Positions 16,281 to 23,979 of a stretch of DNA of 64,000 bases are shown one piece after another. How positions within the stretch are numbered: position 1 is the stretch's first letter; each line of letters begins with the position of its first letter. The DNA lies in the NCBI GenBank assembly GCA_002491905.1, contig DKWV01000025.1, forward strand, positions 186,001-250,000. The letters run 5' to 3'. The position numbers and the translations under genes are program-made. The notes under the pieces were generated by a model. That model saw nothing but the letters and a program-made list of their open reading frames with translations. It was not told the origin of the DNA and made no database searches. Source of the DNA: Lachnospiraceae bacterium UBA7143 (GTDB lineage: Bacteria; Bacillota; Clostridia; Lachnospirales; Lachnospiraceae).

Positions 16281-16973
16281 GTGAAAACAGTTATCATTCA
16301 TGGGCAGAGCCACAAAGGCTCCACCTACCATATTGCTCACGCACTGGGCGAAAAGATCGGCGGGGAGTGCAGGGAGTTTTTTCTGCCGAAAGATTTTGGC
16401 AAATTCTGTGTGGGCTGTAACCGCTGCTTTATGGAAGGGGAGAAAAAATGTCCGCATTATGAGGCGCTTTTGCCAGTCACAAACGCGATGGATGAGGCGG
16501 ATGTGATTATACTGGCAAGCCCTGTTTATGTGTATCACGCAACAGGTGCCATGAAAGCATTTCTGGACCATTACGGATATCGGTGGATGGTTCACCGCCC
16601 GGAGGAATCCATGTTTAAAAAGCAGGGCGTCTGTATATGCACCGCGGCGGGCGCAGGTCTTACATCCACCAACAAGGACATGGCGGACAGTCTGTTTTTC
16701 TGGGGTGTTGGCAGGATTTACAGATACGGCAGAGGGGTCGCGGCGATTGCGTGGGAAGGTGTTGACGAGAAAAAGAGGGCTTCGATTGACAGGGCGACTA
16801 CGTCTCTGGCGAAAAAGATCGTCAGGCGGCACGGGAAAGGAAAGCCGGGGATCAAAACAAGAGTATTCTTTTTTGCGATGCATCTGATGCAGAGGAAGGG
16901 ATTTAATGAAAGCGATGCAAGGTATTGGAAAGAAAAGGGATGGACGGGAAGTAAGCGTCCGTGGAAACAGTAA
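16281..16973 (+). CDS. Flavodoxin-like NAD(P)H-dependent oxidoreductase
   Basis: A 230-residue flavodoxin-fold protein with the FMN phosphate loop GQSHKGSTYHIA at residues 8-19, the paired-cysteine region FCVGCNRCFMEGEKKCPHY typical of clostridial NADPH-dependent FMN reductases and iron-sulfur flavoproteins, and ASPVYVYHATGAMKAFLDH, the second flavin-binding loop. The cysteines could bind a cluster or be redox-active. GTG start at 16281 with AAGGAG upstream. Substrate unknown. Confidence 0.8.
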   Translation: MKTVIIHGQSHKGSTYHIAHALGEKIGGECREFFLPKDFGKFCVGCNRCFMEGEKKCPHYEALLPVTNAMDEADVIILASPVYVYHATGAMKAFLDHYGYRWMVHRPEESMFKKQGVCICTAAGAGLTSTNKDMADSLFFWGVGRIYRYGRGVAAIAWEGVDEKKRASIDRATTSLAKKIVRRHGKGKPGIKTRVFFFAMHLMQRKGFNESDARYWKEKGWTGSKRPWKQ

Positions 16974-17019
16974 AAAAGAGAATGGGTTGATGATACCGCT
17001 CTGGTGAAGAAGGTGCGAT

Positions 17020-17424
17020 ATGATTCGGTATGCCGAAGAGAGAGAGTTTGATATAATAAGAAAACACGACAGACATATCAGCGAAAAAGAACTGAAAAAC
17101 GCGATCCAAGCGAAGCGGGTTCTGGTAATGTGTCAGAATGACTGCTTTGTGGGATGGCTGCGGTTCAACCTGTTCTGGGATGAGATACCGTTTATGAATA
17201 TGCTGTATCTGTTGGAGGAATATAGGGGGCAGGGATACGGCGGACGGCTGGTTGATTTCTGGGAAAAGGAAATGGCGGACAGCGGATATAAAATGGTTCT
17301 GACTTCCACACTGTCAAATGAGCAGGCGCAGTTTTTTTATCGGAAGAGCGGATATACGGATTGTGGTTCCTTGTTGCTGCCGGGGGAACCGCTGGAGATT
17401 ATTCTTCGAAAGGATCTGGGGTGA
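17020..17424 (+). CDS. GNAT family N-acetyltransferase
   Basis: A 134-residue acetyltransferase with the acetyl-CoA loop LEEYRGQGYGGRLVDFWE (about residues 65-82) and the closing NEQAQFFYRKSGYTDCG segment. It overlaps the next coding frame by TGATG, indicating translational coupling. GAAGAAGG lies before the ATG. Substrate unknown. Confidence 0.82.
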   Translation: MIRYAEEREFDIIRKHDRHISEKELKNAIQAKRVLVMCQNDCFVGWLRFNLFWDEIPFMNMLYLLEEYRGQGYGGRLVDFWEKEMADSGYKMVLTSTLSNEQAQFFYRKSGYTDCGSLLLPGEPLEIILRKDLG

Positions 17425-17741
17425 TGGATATTGTCTTATATTCGAATCAGATAGAGGCATATTTAAAGTGCGATAATGTGATTAACTATGACAATGAGAC
17501 GATTGCAGAATTGGCAGATAAGTTGTCTCAAAAAGCGGAAAACGAGTTGGAATTTATCAGGATGGCATATGAATTTGTCCGGGATCAGATTTCTCATTCT
17601 GCCGATATCAAGGAGGACAGCTTTATTATATATCCTGATCCCGATAAAAAGATATTGGAAAAGCTCGGAAAGTACAGGACGAGAACGGAGCTTTGGAATG
17701 ATTTACCGACAGAGCTTGCATATAGCGAGAGGAGAGACTGA
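17424..17741 (+). pseudogene. Transglutaminase-like protein lacking its catalytic core
   Basis: The 105-residue product begins like a Lachnospiraceae transglutaminase-fold protein (YLKCDNVINYDNETIAELA..., FIRMAYEFVRDQISHSADI) and ends like its C-terminus (YPDPDKKILEKLGKYRTRTELWNDLPTEL). The roughly 90-residue core that should follow ISHSADI, with the catalytic Cys and His, is absent; the two parts are fused in frame near codon 55. The gene keeps a start, a stop and TGATG coupling to the acetyltransferase, so it is expressed, but catalysis is not possible. It is either decay or a small binding domain kept on its own. Confidence 0.65.
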
Positions 17742-17743
17742 TT

Positions 17744-18295
17744 ATGAAGGTACTGCTTACTTCCTGCGGATTGGAAACAAAAATAATTGAGAAGGCGTTT
17801 ATGGACATGCTGCCGAAACCGCCTTCGGAAATCAGGGCGATGTTTATTCCTACGGCGGCTAATTCCCCGGATGCCATAGAGGTGCTGCCAAAATGCCTGA
17901 ACGATTTGCTTAAGTGCGGGATAAAGCGCGAAAACATTTTTGTGTATGATCTGCACGATGAGATGGAAGATAACGTAATATATGATGTCATATATTTGTG
18001 CGGTGGAAGTCCGGATTATCTGCTAAAAAGGATTAATGAAAAAAATTTCCGAAAGCAGCTTTTGGGATTTATTTCTGCAGGCGGAATTGTAATTGGCGTG
18101 AGCGCGGGGAGCATGATTTTCGCAAACGATATGCTGGACAATTTAGGCTTATTGAAGTGTGGCTTACATGTACATTGCGGCGATGAAGTCCGTGAAAAGG
18201 CAGGACGGTATGACAGGAACAGAACGGAGTGTATCAACCTGGGCAACACACAGGCAGTCACTTTTGAGGAAAATGATATCGTTGTTTTTGAATAA
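17744..18295 (+). CDS. Peptidase S51-like protein
   Basis: A 183-residue member of the type-1 glutamine amidotransferase-like S51 family (peptidase E and relatives). It shows the strand KVLLTSCGL at the start, IYLCGGSPDYLL, the nucleophile elbow GVSAGSM with the expected Ser (about residue 122) and the LHVHCGDE segment after it. It begins two bases after the transglutaminase-like frame, so they form one unit. Substrate is unknown; some family members split small dipeptides. Confidence 0.75.
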   Translation: MKVLLTSCGLETKIIEKAFMDMLPKPPSEIRAMFIPTAANSPDAIEVLPKCLNDLLKCGIKRENIFVYDLHDEMEDNVIYDVIYLCGGSPDYLLKRINEKNFRKQLLGFISAGGIVIGVSAGSMIFANDMLDNLGLLKCGLHVHCGDEVREKAGRYDRNRTECINLGNTQAVTFEENDIVVFE

Positions 18296-18321
18296 TGGGT
18301 TCGGGTTTGGAGGGCAATACG

Positions 18322-18810
18322 ATGGAAAGAAGAGACAAGGTAAATTATTATCTGGATCTGGCAAAGATGGTGGCGCAGCGCTCCACCTGTCTGCGCAGGC
18401 ATTACGGTGCGGTGATTGTGAAGAACGACGAGGTGATTTCCACAGGGTATGTGGGTGCGCCCAGAGGGCGGAAAAACTGCACGGATATAGGAGAGTGCAT
18501 CAGGCAGAAGCTTGAGATTCCCAGAGGGGAGCGGTATGAACTGTGCCGCAGCGTCCATGCGGAGACCAATGCAATTATCAGCGCGTCACGGGACAAGATG
18601 ATTGGCAGTGCCATGTACCTGACCGGGGTGGAGGCGGACACTGGGGAGTATGTGAAAAATTCCTGCAGCTGTTCCATGTGCAAACGGCAGATCATCAATG
18701 CGGGGATTGAGACGGTGTACGTCCGCGATACGGAGGACGAATACCGGGTGATTCCGGTGCAGAAGTGGATTGACGAGGATGAGTCGCTGGATGGGACGTT
18801 CGGCTACTAA
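18322..18810 (+). CDS. comEB: dCMP deaminase (ComEB-like)
   Basis: Deaminates dCMP to dUMP, feeding dTMP synthesis. The 162-residue protein has both zinc motifs, VHAETNAI (His and catalytic Glu) and CSCSMCKR, with the nucleotide-binding APRGRKNC stretch. ATG 18322 follows GGAGGG at 18308-18313 and is preferred to 18295. Length and motifs are standard. Confidence 0.88.
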   Translation: MERRDKVNYYLDLAKMVAQRSTCLRRHYGAVIVKNDEVISTGYVGAPRGRKNCTDIGECIRQKLEIPRGERYELCRSVHAETNAIISASRDKMIGSAMYLTGVEADTGEYVKNSCSCSMCKRQIINAGIETVYVRDTEDEYRVIPVQKWIDEDESLDGTFGY

Positions 18811-18845
18811 ACCCAAAATAAAGAAATATGGAAAGGAGTGTTGAG

Positions 18846-19406
18846 ATGGACGAGCGGGATATGGCGAAAACGCCAGTCGCAACAAAACCCTCACCCAACG
18901 GGAGACTTCTGAAAGAAATGGCAGTATATGAACTGCTTGAAAAATTAAACATGCCGTATTTGAGGGTGGATCACGAGGCGGCGGCGACGGTGGATGACTG
19001 TCAGGGCGTGGACGAGGCGCTGGGCATTCATATATGCAAAAACCTTTTTCTGTGCAACAGGCAGAAGACAGACTTTTATCTTCTGATGATGCCCGGATTG
19101 AAAAAGTTTAAGACGAAAGAACTTTCCGCCCAGCTCGGCGTGGCGAGACTGTCTTTTGCCGAGGCGGAGTACATGGAGGAATTTTTAGACATTACGCCGG
19201 GATCTGTGAGCGTGATGGGGCTGATGAACGATAAGGAACACCGGGTGCGGTTGTTGATCGACAGGGAGCTTTTACAGGATGAGTATGTGGGATGCCACCC
19301 GTGCGTGAATACGTCGAGCCTGAAACTGCGGATGAAGGATATTCTGGAAAAGTTTCTGCCCTGTGTGGGCCACGAGTACACGGCGGTGGAGCTGGTGGGA
19401 GAGTAG
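18846..19406 (+). CDS. prdX: ProX-type prolyl-tRNA deacylase
   Basis: Hydrolyses Ala (or Cys) wrongly attached to tRNA-Pro, a free-standing editing domain of the YbaK/ProX family. The 186-residue protein shows VDHEAAATVDD, the HICKNLFLCNRQK block with the conserved Lys, and GSVSVMGLMND...VGCHPCVNTSSL near the end. ATG 18846 is set by AAAGGAG at 18832-18838. The stop codon lies inside a long hairpin. Confidence 0.85.
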   Translation: MDERDMAKTPVATKPSPNGRLLKEMAVYELLEKLNMPYLRVDHEAAATVDDCQGVDEALGIHICKNLFLCNRQKTDFYLLMMPGLKKFKTKELSAQLGVARLSFAEAEYMEEFLDITPGSVSVMGLMNDKEHRVRLLIDRELLQDEYVGCHPCVNTSSLKLRMKDILEKFLPCVGHEYTAVELVGE

Positions 19407-19441
19407 TTTACATAATTTGCGATATAAATTATGTAAACTAC
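19403..19441 (+). terminator. Long hairpin overlapping the prdX stop codon
   Basis: A perfect 16-bp inverted repeat (gtagtttacataattt at 19403-19418, complement at 19426-19441) with a 7-base loop includes the TAG stop. It lacks a T-run, so it may be an RNA 3'-end stabiliser or a weak terminator. Confidence 0.5.
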
Positions 19442-19515
19442 AGGGACATGAAATGAGTCGTATAACATGCACAGACGCTGACATTATATTTAAGAGAGGG
19501 AGACGGAGCATACAT

Positions 19516-19959
19516 ATGATACGCAAAATGACGATAGAGGATTATGACGGCGTAAAAGCGCTTTGGATGACAATTAAGGGATTTGCCATACGGAGTCTGG
19601 ACGATTCCAGAGAGGGCGTGGCGCGTTTCCTTATAAGAAACCCGGGCACCAGCGTGGTGGCTGAGGAGGACGGCAGGATTGTGGGTGCGATTCTCTGCGG
19701 CCATGACGGCAGGCGGGGATGCCTGTATCATGTGTGTGTGGCGGAGGATTTTCGTATGCGGGGCATCGGGAAGGCGATGGTGGTATTCTGTATGGAAGCG
19801 CTTAAGGCGGAGCAGATCAACAAGGTGTCGCTGATCGCCTTTACCAGAAATGATATCGGCAACGCCTTCTGGAAGCAGATCGGATGGACTAAGCGCGAGG
19901 ACTTAAACTACTACGATTTTACGCTGAACGAGGCCAATATCACGGCGTTCAACAGATAG
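19516..19959 (+). CDS. GNAT family N-acetyltransferase
   Basis: A 147-residue acetyltransferase: IRKMTIEDYDGVKALW at the start, the CoA loop VAEDFRMRGIGKAMVVFCMEAL (about residues 75-96) and FTRNDIGNAFWKQIGWTKRED at the end. Its shape resembles RimI-like protein N-acetyltransferases, but the substrate is not predictable. The weak GGGAGACGG lies about 12 bases before ATG 19516. Confidence 0.85.
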   Translation: MIRKMTIEDYDGVKALWMTIKGFAIRSLDDSREGVARFLIRNPGTSVVAEEDGRIVGAILCGHDGRRGCLYHVCVAEDFRMRGIGKAMVVFCMEALKAEQINKVSLIAFTRNDIGNAFWKQIGWTKREDLNYYDFTLNEANITAFNR

Positions 19960-20002
19960 TGGCGTGTAGGTAAAACAAGATACTTTTATCAATAGGAATG
20001 GG

Positions 20003-20044
20003 AACACCTGAAAGGCATGTGGATGCTTTCAGGTGTTTTTTTGA
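20003..20044 (+). terminator. Intrinsic terminator before the injection-system array
   Basis: ACACCTGAAAG pairs with CTTTCAGGTGT around a short loop and is followed by seven T. It insulates the acetyltransferase gene from the array that starts at 20160. Confidence 0.85.
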
Positions 20045-20159
20045 TAAAAAGATATTCAAATTAGGAACTTTCATGGTGCGGTTTTAGTGCGGTAGATATG
20101 ATAGAAATAAAATAAAGATGGTTTTGCGATAAAACAATCTGTAAAAGGGGATGAAAGGG

Positions 20160-20876
20160 ATGATTACAGTACAGTTTTTGCACGATTCATTGGCAGTTTA
20201 TCTGTTTTTCCTGTTTTTATTGTCTATGACAGCGGTTATGGAACAGAAAAGGGAACTGGAGAAGAAGGAGCAGGAACTCTATGACATGCGGGTTAACATT
20301 CTGACGGCACAGATCAGCCAGCATTTTATTTACAATACATTGACGACCATCAAGCATCTTTGTAGAAAGGATGCGGCGCTTGCCGCGGAGACCGTGGACG
20401 AGTTCTCGGGGTATTTGCGGGGGAATCTCGACTCGCTGACAGCGGATAAAATGATATGGTTTTCAAAGGAACTTGACCATGTCAAAAATTTCCTTGCCAT
20501 AGAACAGAAGCGGTTCGGGAAAAGGATTTGTGTGATCTATGATATTCAGGAAGAGGGGTTTATGGTTCCGGCGCTGACTCTGCAGCCTATCGTGGAAAAT
20601 GCGGTAAAGCATGGCATTACCAAGAGAGAGCAGGGCGGTACGATTCATATATCGTCGGGCAAAGACGGCACGGATTATTGGATCAGGGTCAGGGATGACG
20701 GCGTAGGATATCAGGTTGGCAAAAAGATGAAAACTAAGGGTACGCATATCGGAATGGTCAATGTGACAAGCCGTGTGGAAAGCATGTGCGGCGGGACGGT
20801 ACATACGGAGAGTCGGTTCGGGGAGGGTACGGAGGTGTTGATCAAAATACCCATGAGAGGAAAACACAAAGGATAA
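20160..20876 (+). CDS. LytS-type sensor histidine kinase, short
   Basis: A membrane-tethered kinase with one helix (about residues 11-25), a short coiled coil, the His_kinase motif QISQHFIYNTL (phospho-His at residue 55) and an HATPase domain (N-box LQPIVENAVKHG, G1 DDGVGY, closing FGEGTEVLIKIP). LytS/YesM kinases normally carry a large multi-helix sensor; this one has almost none, so it may read the signal through a membrane partner. ATG 20160 fits AAAAGGGG at 20143-20150; ATG 20151 is too close. Four bases separate it from its response regulator. It opens the array and is the best candidate switch for it. Confidence 0.85.
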   Translation: MITVQFLHDSLAVYLFFLFLLSMTAVMEQKRELEKKEQELYDMRVNILTAQISQHFIYNTLTTIKHLCRKDAALAAETVDEFSGYLRGNLDSLTADKMIWFSKELDHVKNFLAIEQKRFGKRICVIYDIQEEGFMVPALTLQPIVENAVKHGITKREQGGTIHISSGKDGTDYWIRVRDDGVGYQVGKKMKTKGTHIGMVNVTSRVESMCGGTVHTESRFGEGTEVLIKIPMRGKHKG

Positions 20877-20880
20877 TAGC

Positions 20881-21666
20881 ATGAAGGTACTGATTGTTGA
20901 CGATGAGGAAATGGTGTTACAGGAAACAAAGGAAACGGTAGGGCTGGAGCTGCCTGACATGAAAATTATCTGCACAAGTTCCCCTTTTGAAGCGGTTCAT
21001 ATAGCTGACAGACAACAAATTGCCATTGCATTTCTGGACATAGAGATGCCGGGTATGGACGGACTGGAACTGGCGGAAAAACTGAAAAAGAAAAATCCCG
21101 ATACCAATATCGTTTTTGTGACGGCCTATGCGGAATACGCACTGAAGGCGTTCGGTATGTTTGCCAGCGGGTATCTGATGAAACCGCTGCGGAGGGAGGA
21201 TGTGGGAAAGGCCATCCGAAATCTGCGTTATCCGGTCGTATATCAACAGGAAAGACTGAGGGTGCAGTGCTTCGGAAATTTTGAAGTGTTTTATGGAGGA
21301 AAACCCGTAACGTTTGCACGGGAAAAAGCAAAGGAGATATTTGCCTATCTTGTGGACCTGAAGGGAGCCACAGCGACGACAGGGGAGTTATGCGGTATTT
21401 TGTGGGAGGATTCCGTGGATGTGGAGAAAAATAAGCATTATCTGCGCAATTTGATTGCCGATATCCGCAAAGCGCTGCGGAATTGTCATGCAGAGGATGT
21501 TTTCCTATGCAGACGAAACCGGTATTCTGTCAATCCCGAAAAAATGGAGTGTGATTATTACAGGTTTTTACATAGGGACGCAGCCGCGGTCAACAGTTAC
21601 AGGGGAGAGTATATGAAACAGTACAGTTGGGCGGAGCTCTCGCTGTATCAGTTTGAACATTGGTGA
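20881..21666 (+). CDS. Response regulator with SARP/BTAD-like output domain
   Basis: A 261-residue transcription regulator. The receiver (residues 1-118) has the acidic DDEE, phospho-Asp53 in FLDIEMPG, Thr81 and Lys101. The output domain (about 124-260) begins VQCFGNFEVFYGGKPVTF and contains a winged-helix like those of OmpR/SARP proteins (REKAKEIFAYLVDLKGATAT, then KNKHYLRNLIADIRKALR). SARP-type output is typical of activators of large clusters. It lies just after the LytS-type kinase and before the first membrane gene, so it likely controls the array. Confidence 0.85.
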   Translation: MKVLIVDDEEMVLQETKETVGLELPDMKIICTSSPFEAVHIADRQQIAIAFLDIEMPGMDGLELAEKLKKKNPDTNIVFVTAYAEYALKAFGMFASGYLMKPLRREDVGKAIRNLRYPVVYQQERLRVQCFGNFEVFYGGKPVTFAREKAKEIFAYLVDLKGATATTGELCGILWEDSVDVEKNKHYLRNLIADIRKALRNCHAEDVFLCRRNRYSVNPEKMECDYYRFLHRDAAAVNSYRGEYMKQYSWAELSLYQFEHW

Positions 21667-21674
21667 GGATTGGC

Positions 21675-23018
21675 ATGATGAGATGTGGAGAAAACGATGG
21701 GATCAGAAAGCAATGTGGGAAATGCGCTGTTTTTTTTGCGGCGGTTATGGTTTTTGCGGAATTTTCGGCGGTGCTCCCCCTGCAGGCCAGGGAAACGGTG
21801 AATGCCGATTTTACGCCGTATGCGCAGATAGAATCGATGTCGGGGAATGATGCGGGTTCCGGTCATGGGTCCGATCAAGGGCAGGCTGACGGCGAGGAAG
21901 AAAAATTGGAAAATCCGGGACAGCAGGTTCCAGCAGATACAACAACAACGCCGCCCACCATCACTTCCGAGCCGGAGGACGTACGGGTGGAGGCGGGCGG
22001 ATATGCGTCCTTCAACGTGTCCGCCACAGGCAAGGAGCTGACATATCAGTGGCTGGTGGACAGGGGGGACGGCAGCGGCTTTCAGGAGATAGCGGGCGCC
22101 GACAGAGAGCTGTATCAGGTCATGGTCTTTGACGGGTCAATGAACGGTTATATGTATAAATGTAAAGTAAAAAGCGGTGACAAAGATGTGGAAGATTCCA
22201 GTGATAACTGTGTGAAATCCCGCGCGGCAAAACTGACCATTTATTACAGCATTGTAGGCGGCGCACAGTCTGTCTGGGTGAGATCGAGCGGCCGGGGGCT
22301 GGTTTTTCAGGGAAGCGGCGCCTACGCAAAGTTAAACGGGGTCAGCGTGGACGGGAGCCGCATCACTGCCGGCGAGTACAATAAGGGCGGCAGTCAGACT
22401 CCATTCACGGAGATCACGCTTCTTCGCTCCTATCTGGAGACGCTTGCGGAGGGAGATCATGAGGTGGAGATTGTCTGGTCGGACGGGGCGGCCAGAACTT
22501 CCTTCCGTATTGAGCCTCCGGCCACGAATCTTCCCGCCGACAGCTCCGGTTTGGGAAGAACGGATGGGGATGCGGCAGGTTCCAGCCGTGCCGCGGGCAC
22601 GACGGCTGCCGCGGCGGGTGTGACGGACGCCCGACAGACAGAGAAGAAGGCTGCAGCGGACAGGACTGAAAAGGAAAAGGCAGGCGCAGGAGGGGTATCG
22701 GATAATACATTGGATGAGTCCCTCTCGGAAAATACGGTGAAACCTTCCGCGGGCAAAACGGCGGATGTGCTCCCTTCTGCAGGTATCTCGGCGGGAATGC
22801 TGGGGGAGGAGATGACGGTGATGCATGGAAGGAGGAGAACGGAAAGAACTTCCTCTGATTTTGAGAAAAGGCCCGTGCAGTTCGCAGAAATGTCGGAGGC
22901 GGTGAACCGGTATGCGCAGAAAATCTGTATGGCGCTTATCCTGATCAGCGCCGCCGGTATCGCCAGCGGATTACTGGCGTACAGACTGCATGATGTGGAA
23001 GGAAAGAAGAATGAATAA
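21675..23018 (+). CDS. Ig-like domain membrane protein
   Basis: A 447-residue protein with an N-terminal hydrophobic segment (about residues 20-38) likely acting as signal or anchor, an Ig-like beta domain (about 85-190; TITSEPEDVRVEAGG ... YQWLVDRGDG ... YMYKCKVKSG), a second beta-rich part, a long Ala/Thr/Ser/Lys linker and a C-terminal membrane helix (about 416-436). Topology predicts a mostly extracellular protein held by two membrane segments. ATG 21675 follows GGTGAGGA. It is the first envelope gene of the array and overlaps the next gene by eight bases. Possible docking or anchoring factor; function unproven. Confidence 0.65.
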   Translation: MMRCGENDGIRKQCGKCAVFFAAVMVFAEFSAVLPLQARETVNADFTPYAQIESMSGNDAGSGHGSDQGQADGEEEKLENPGQQVPADTTTTPPTITSEPEDVRVEAGGYASFNVSATGKELTYQWLVDRGDGSGFQEIAGADRELYQVMVFDGSMNGYMYKCKVKSGDKDVEDSSDNCVKSRAAKLTIYYSIVGGAQSVWVRSSGRGLVFQGSGAYAKLNGVSVDGSRITAGEYNKGGSQTPFTEITLLRSYLETLAEGDHEVEIVWSDGAARTSFRIEPPATNLPADSSGLGRTDGDAAGSSRAAGTTAAAAGVTDARQTEKKAAADRTEKEKAGAGGVSDNTLDESLSENTVKPSAGKTADVLPSAGISAGMLGEEMTVMHGRRRTERTSSDFEKRPVQFAEMSEAVNRYAQKICMALILISAAGIASGLLAYRLHDVEGKKNE

Positions 23019-23979
23019 GACAAGAAGGGAAAAGAGAAGCGTTTCTAAATGGATTCTGCTGGCGGCTACCTATCTGTGTTTTGTGGCGGAACTTGCCTTT
23101 ATCATCATGGGTGATATTGACTATGGAATTATCTTTGCGGGTTTATGCTTTTGTCTGGTCATCGTATTTTTTGTACTCTGGCGGGAAGAACAGGCACATA
23201 AGATCCTGATCCTGCAAAGCAGTCTGGACAACGCACTGCTCAGGGAGGATCCGAATCAGGCGGGAAAGGCGCATGAACAGCTAAAGCGGCTGCGGCAGGA
23301 AAAGGAGGAGCTTGTCTGCGAGAGAGAGCAGGCACAGAACCGTTTGGAAGAGCTTTTGCAGGAGAACGGTACGCTGACGCAGCTGCTTGAGGAGGCAAAA
23401 CTGCGGGAGAGCAGCGTTTCCATGCGGGAGGCGGCGGAGAGTATATTGCCGCCCGATGAAAATCCGGTGGAATTGGATCTGGTGATGGTTACCACATGCG
23501 TTATCGCTAAGATGGAGGATGTCTGCAGGAAGTCAGGCATACGGCTGCGGCTGTCCTGTCCAGATGAAAGGTTCCTCTACAGGGCGGACGAGCGTTATAT
23601 ACGTCTGATACTTCATAACATCATTGATAACGCGTTGAAGTATATGCGGCGGGGCGGTAGCCTTGTCATCACACTTTCCCATCTGGGAAACAGTATTTTC
23701 CTGGCGTTTAAGGATGACGGCATGGGTCTGCCGCAGAGGGAGACCGACCATGTCTTCGATCTGAATTTTCAGGGCTCCAACCGTGCCGGCGGAAGCGGGC
23801 TGGGGCTTGCCCAGGTGAAGGCCGTTGTCTGTCACTGCGGGGGTACGGTATGCGCCCGCAGCACAGACGGAATGGGTATCTATATACAGCTGCCGGTTTC
23901 CCGGCATACAGGGGATGGCGGATTTTGTGGAGAAAGAAAGGGACTGTCAGGTGAAGAGCAACGAATCATTACCGTTTAG
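23011..23979 (+). CDS. HATPase-domain membrane protein without HisKA motif
   Basis: A 322-residue protein with two N-terminal membrane helices (about 15-32 and 37-57), a coiled coil (about 85-130) and a complete GHKL ATPase domain (N-box HNIIDNALKYM, G1 DDGMGL, G2 GGSGLGLAQVK). The dimerisation region lacks a recognisable H-box histidine, so it may be a phosphatase, a regulator of the kinase at 20160, or phosphorylated elsewhere. AAGGAAAG precedes ATG 23011. It overlaps its neighbours on both sides, so it is translated within the array. Confidence 0.75.
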   Translation: MNKTRREKRSVSKWILLAATYLCFVAELAFIIMGDIDYGIIFAGLCFCLVIVFFVLWREEQAHKILILQSSLDNALLREDPNQAGKAHEQLKRLRQEKEELVCEREQAQNRLEELLQENGTLTQLLEEAKLRESSVSMREAAESILPPDENPVELDLVMVTTCVIAKMEDVCRKSGIRLRLSCPDERFLYRADERYIRLILHNIIDNALKYMRRGGSLVITLSHLGNSIFLAFKDDGMGLPQRETDHVFDLNFQGSNRAGGSGLGLAQVKAVVCHCGGTVCARSTDGMGIYIQLPVSRHTGDGGFCGERKGLSGEEQRIITV

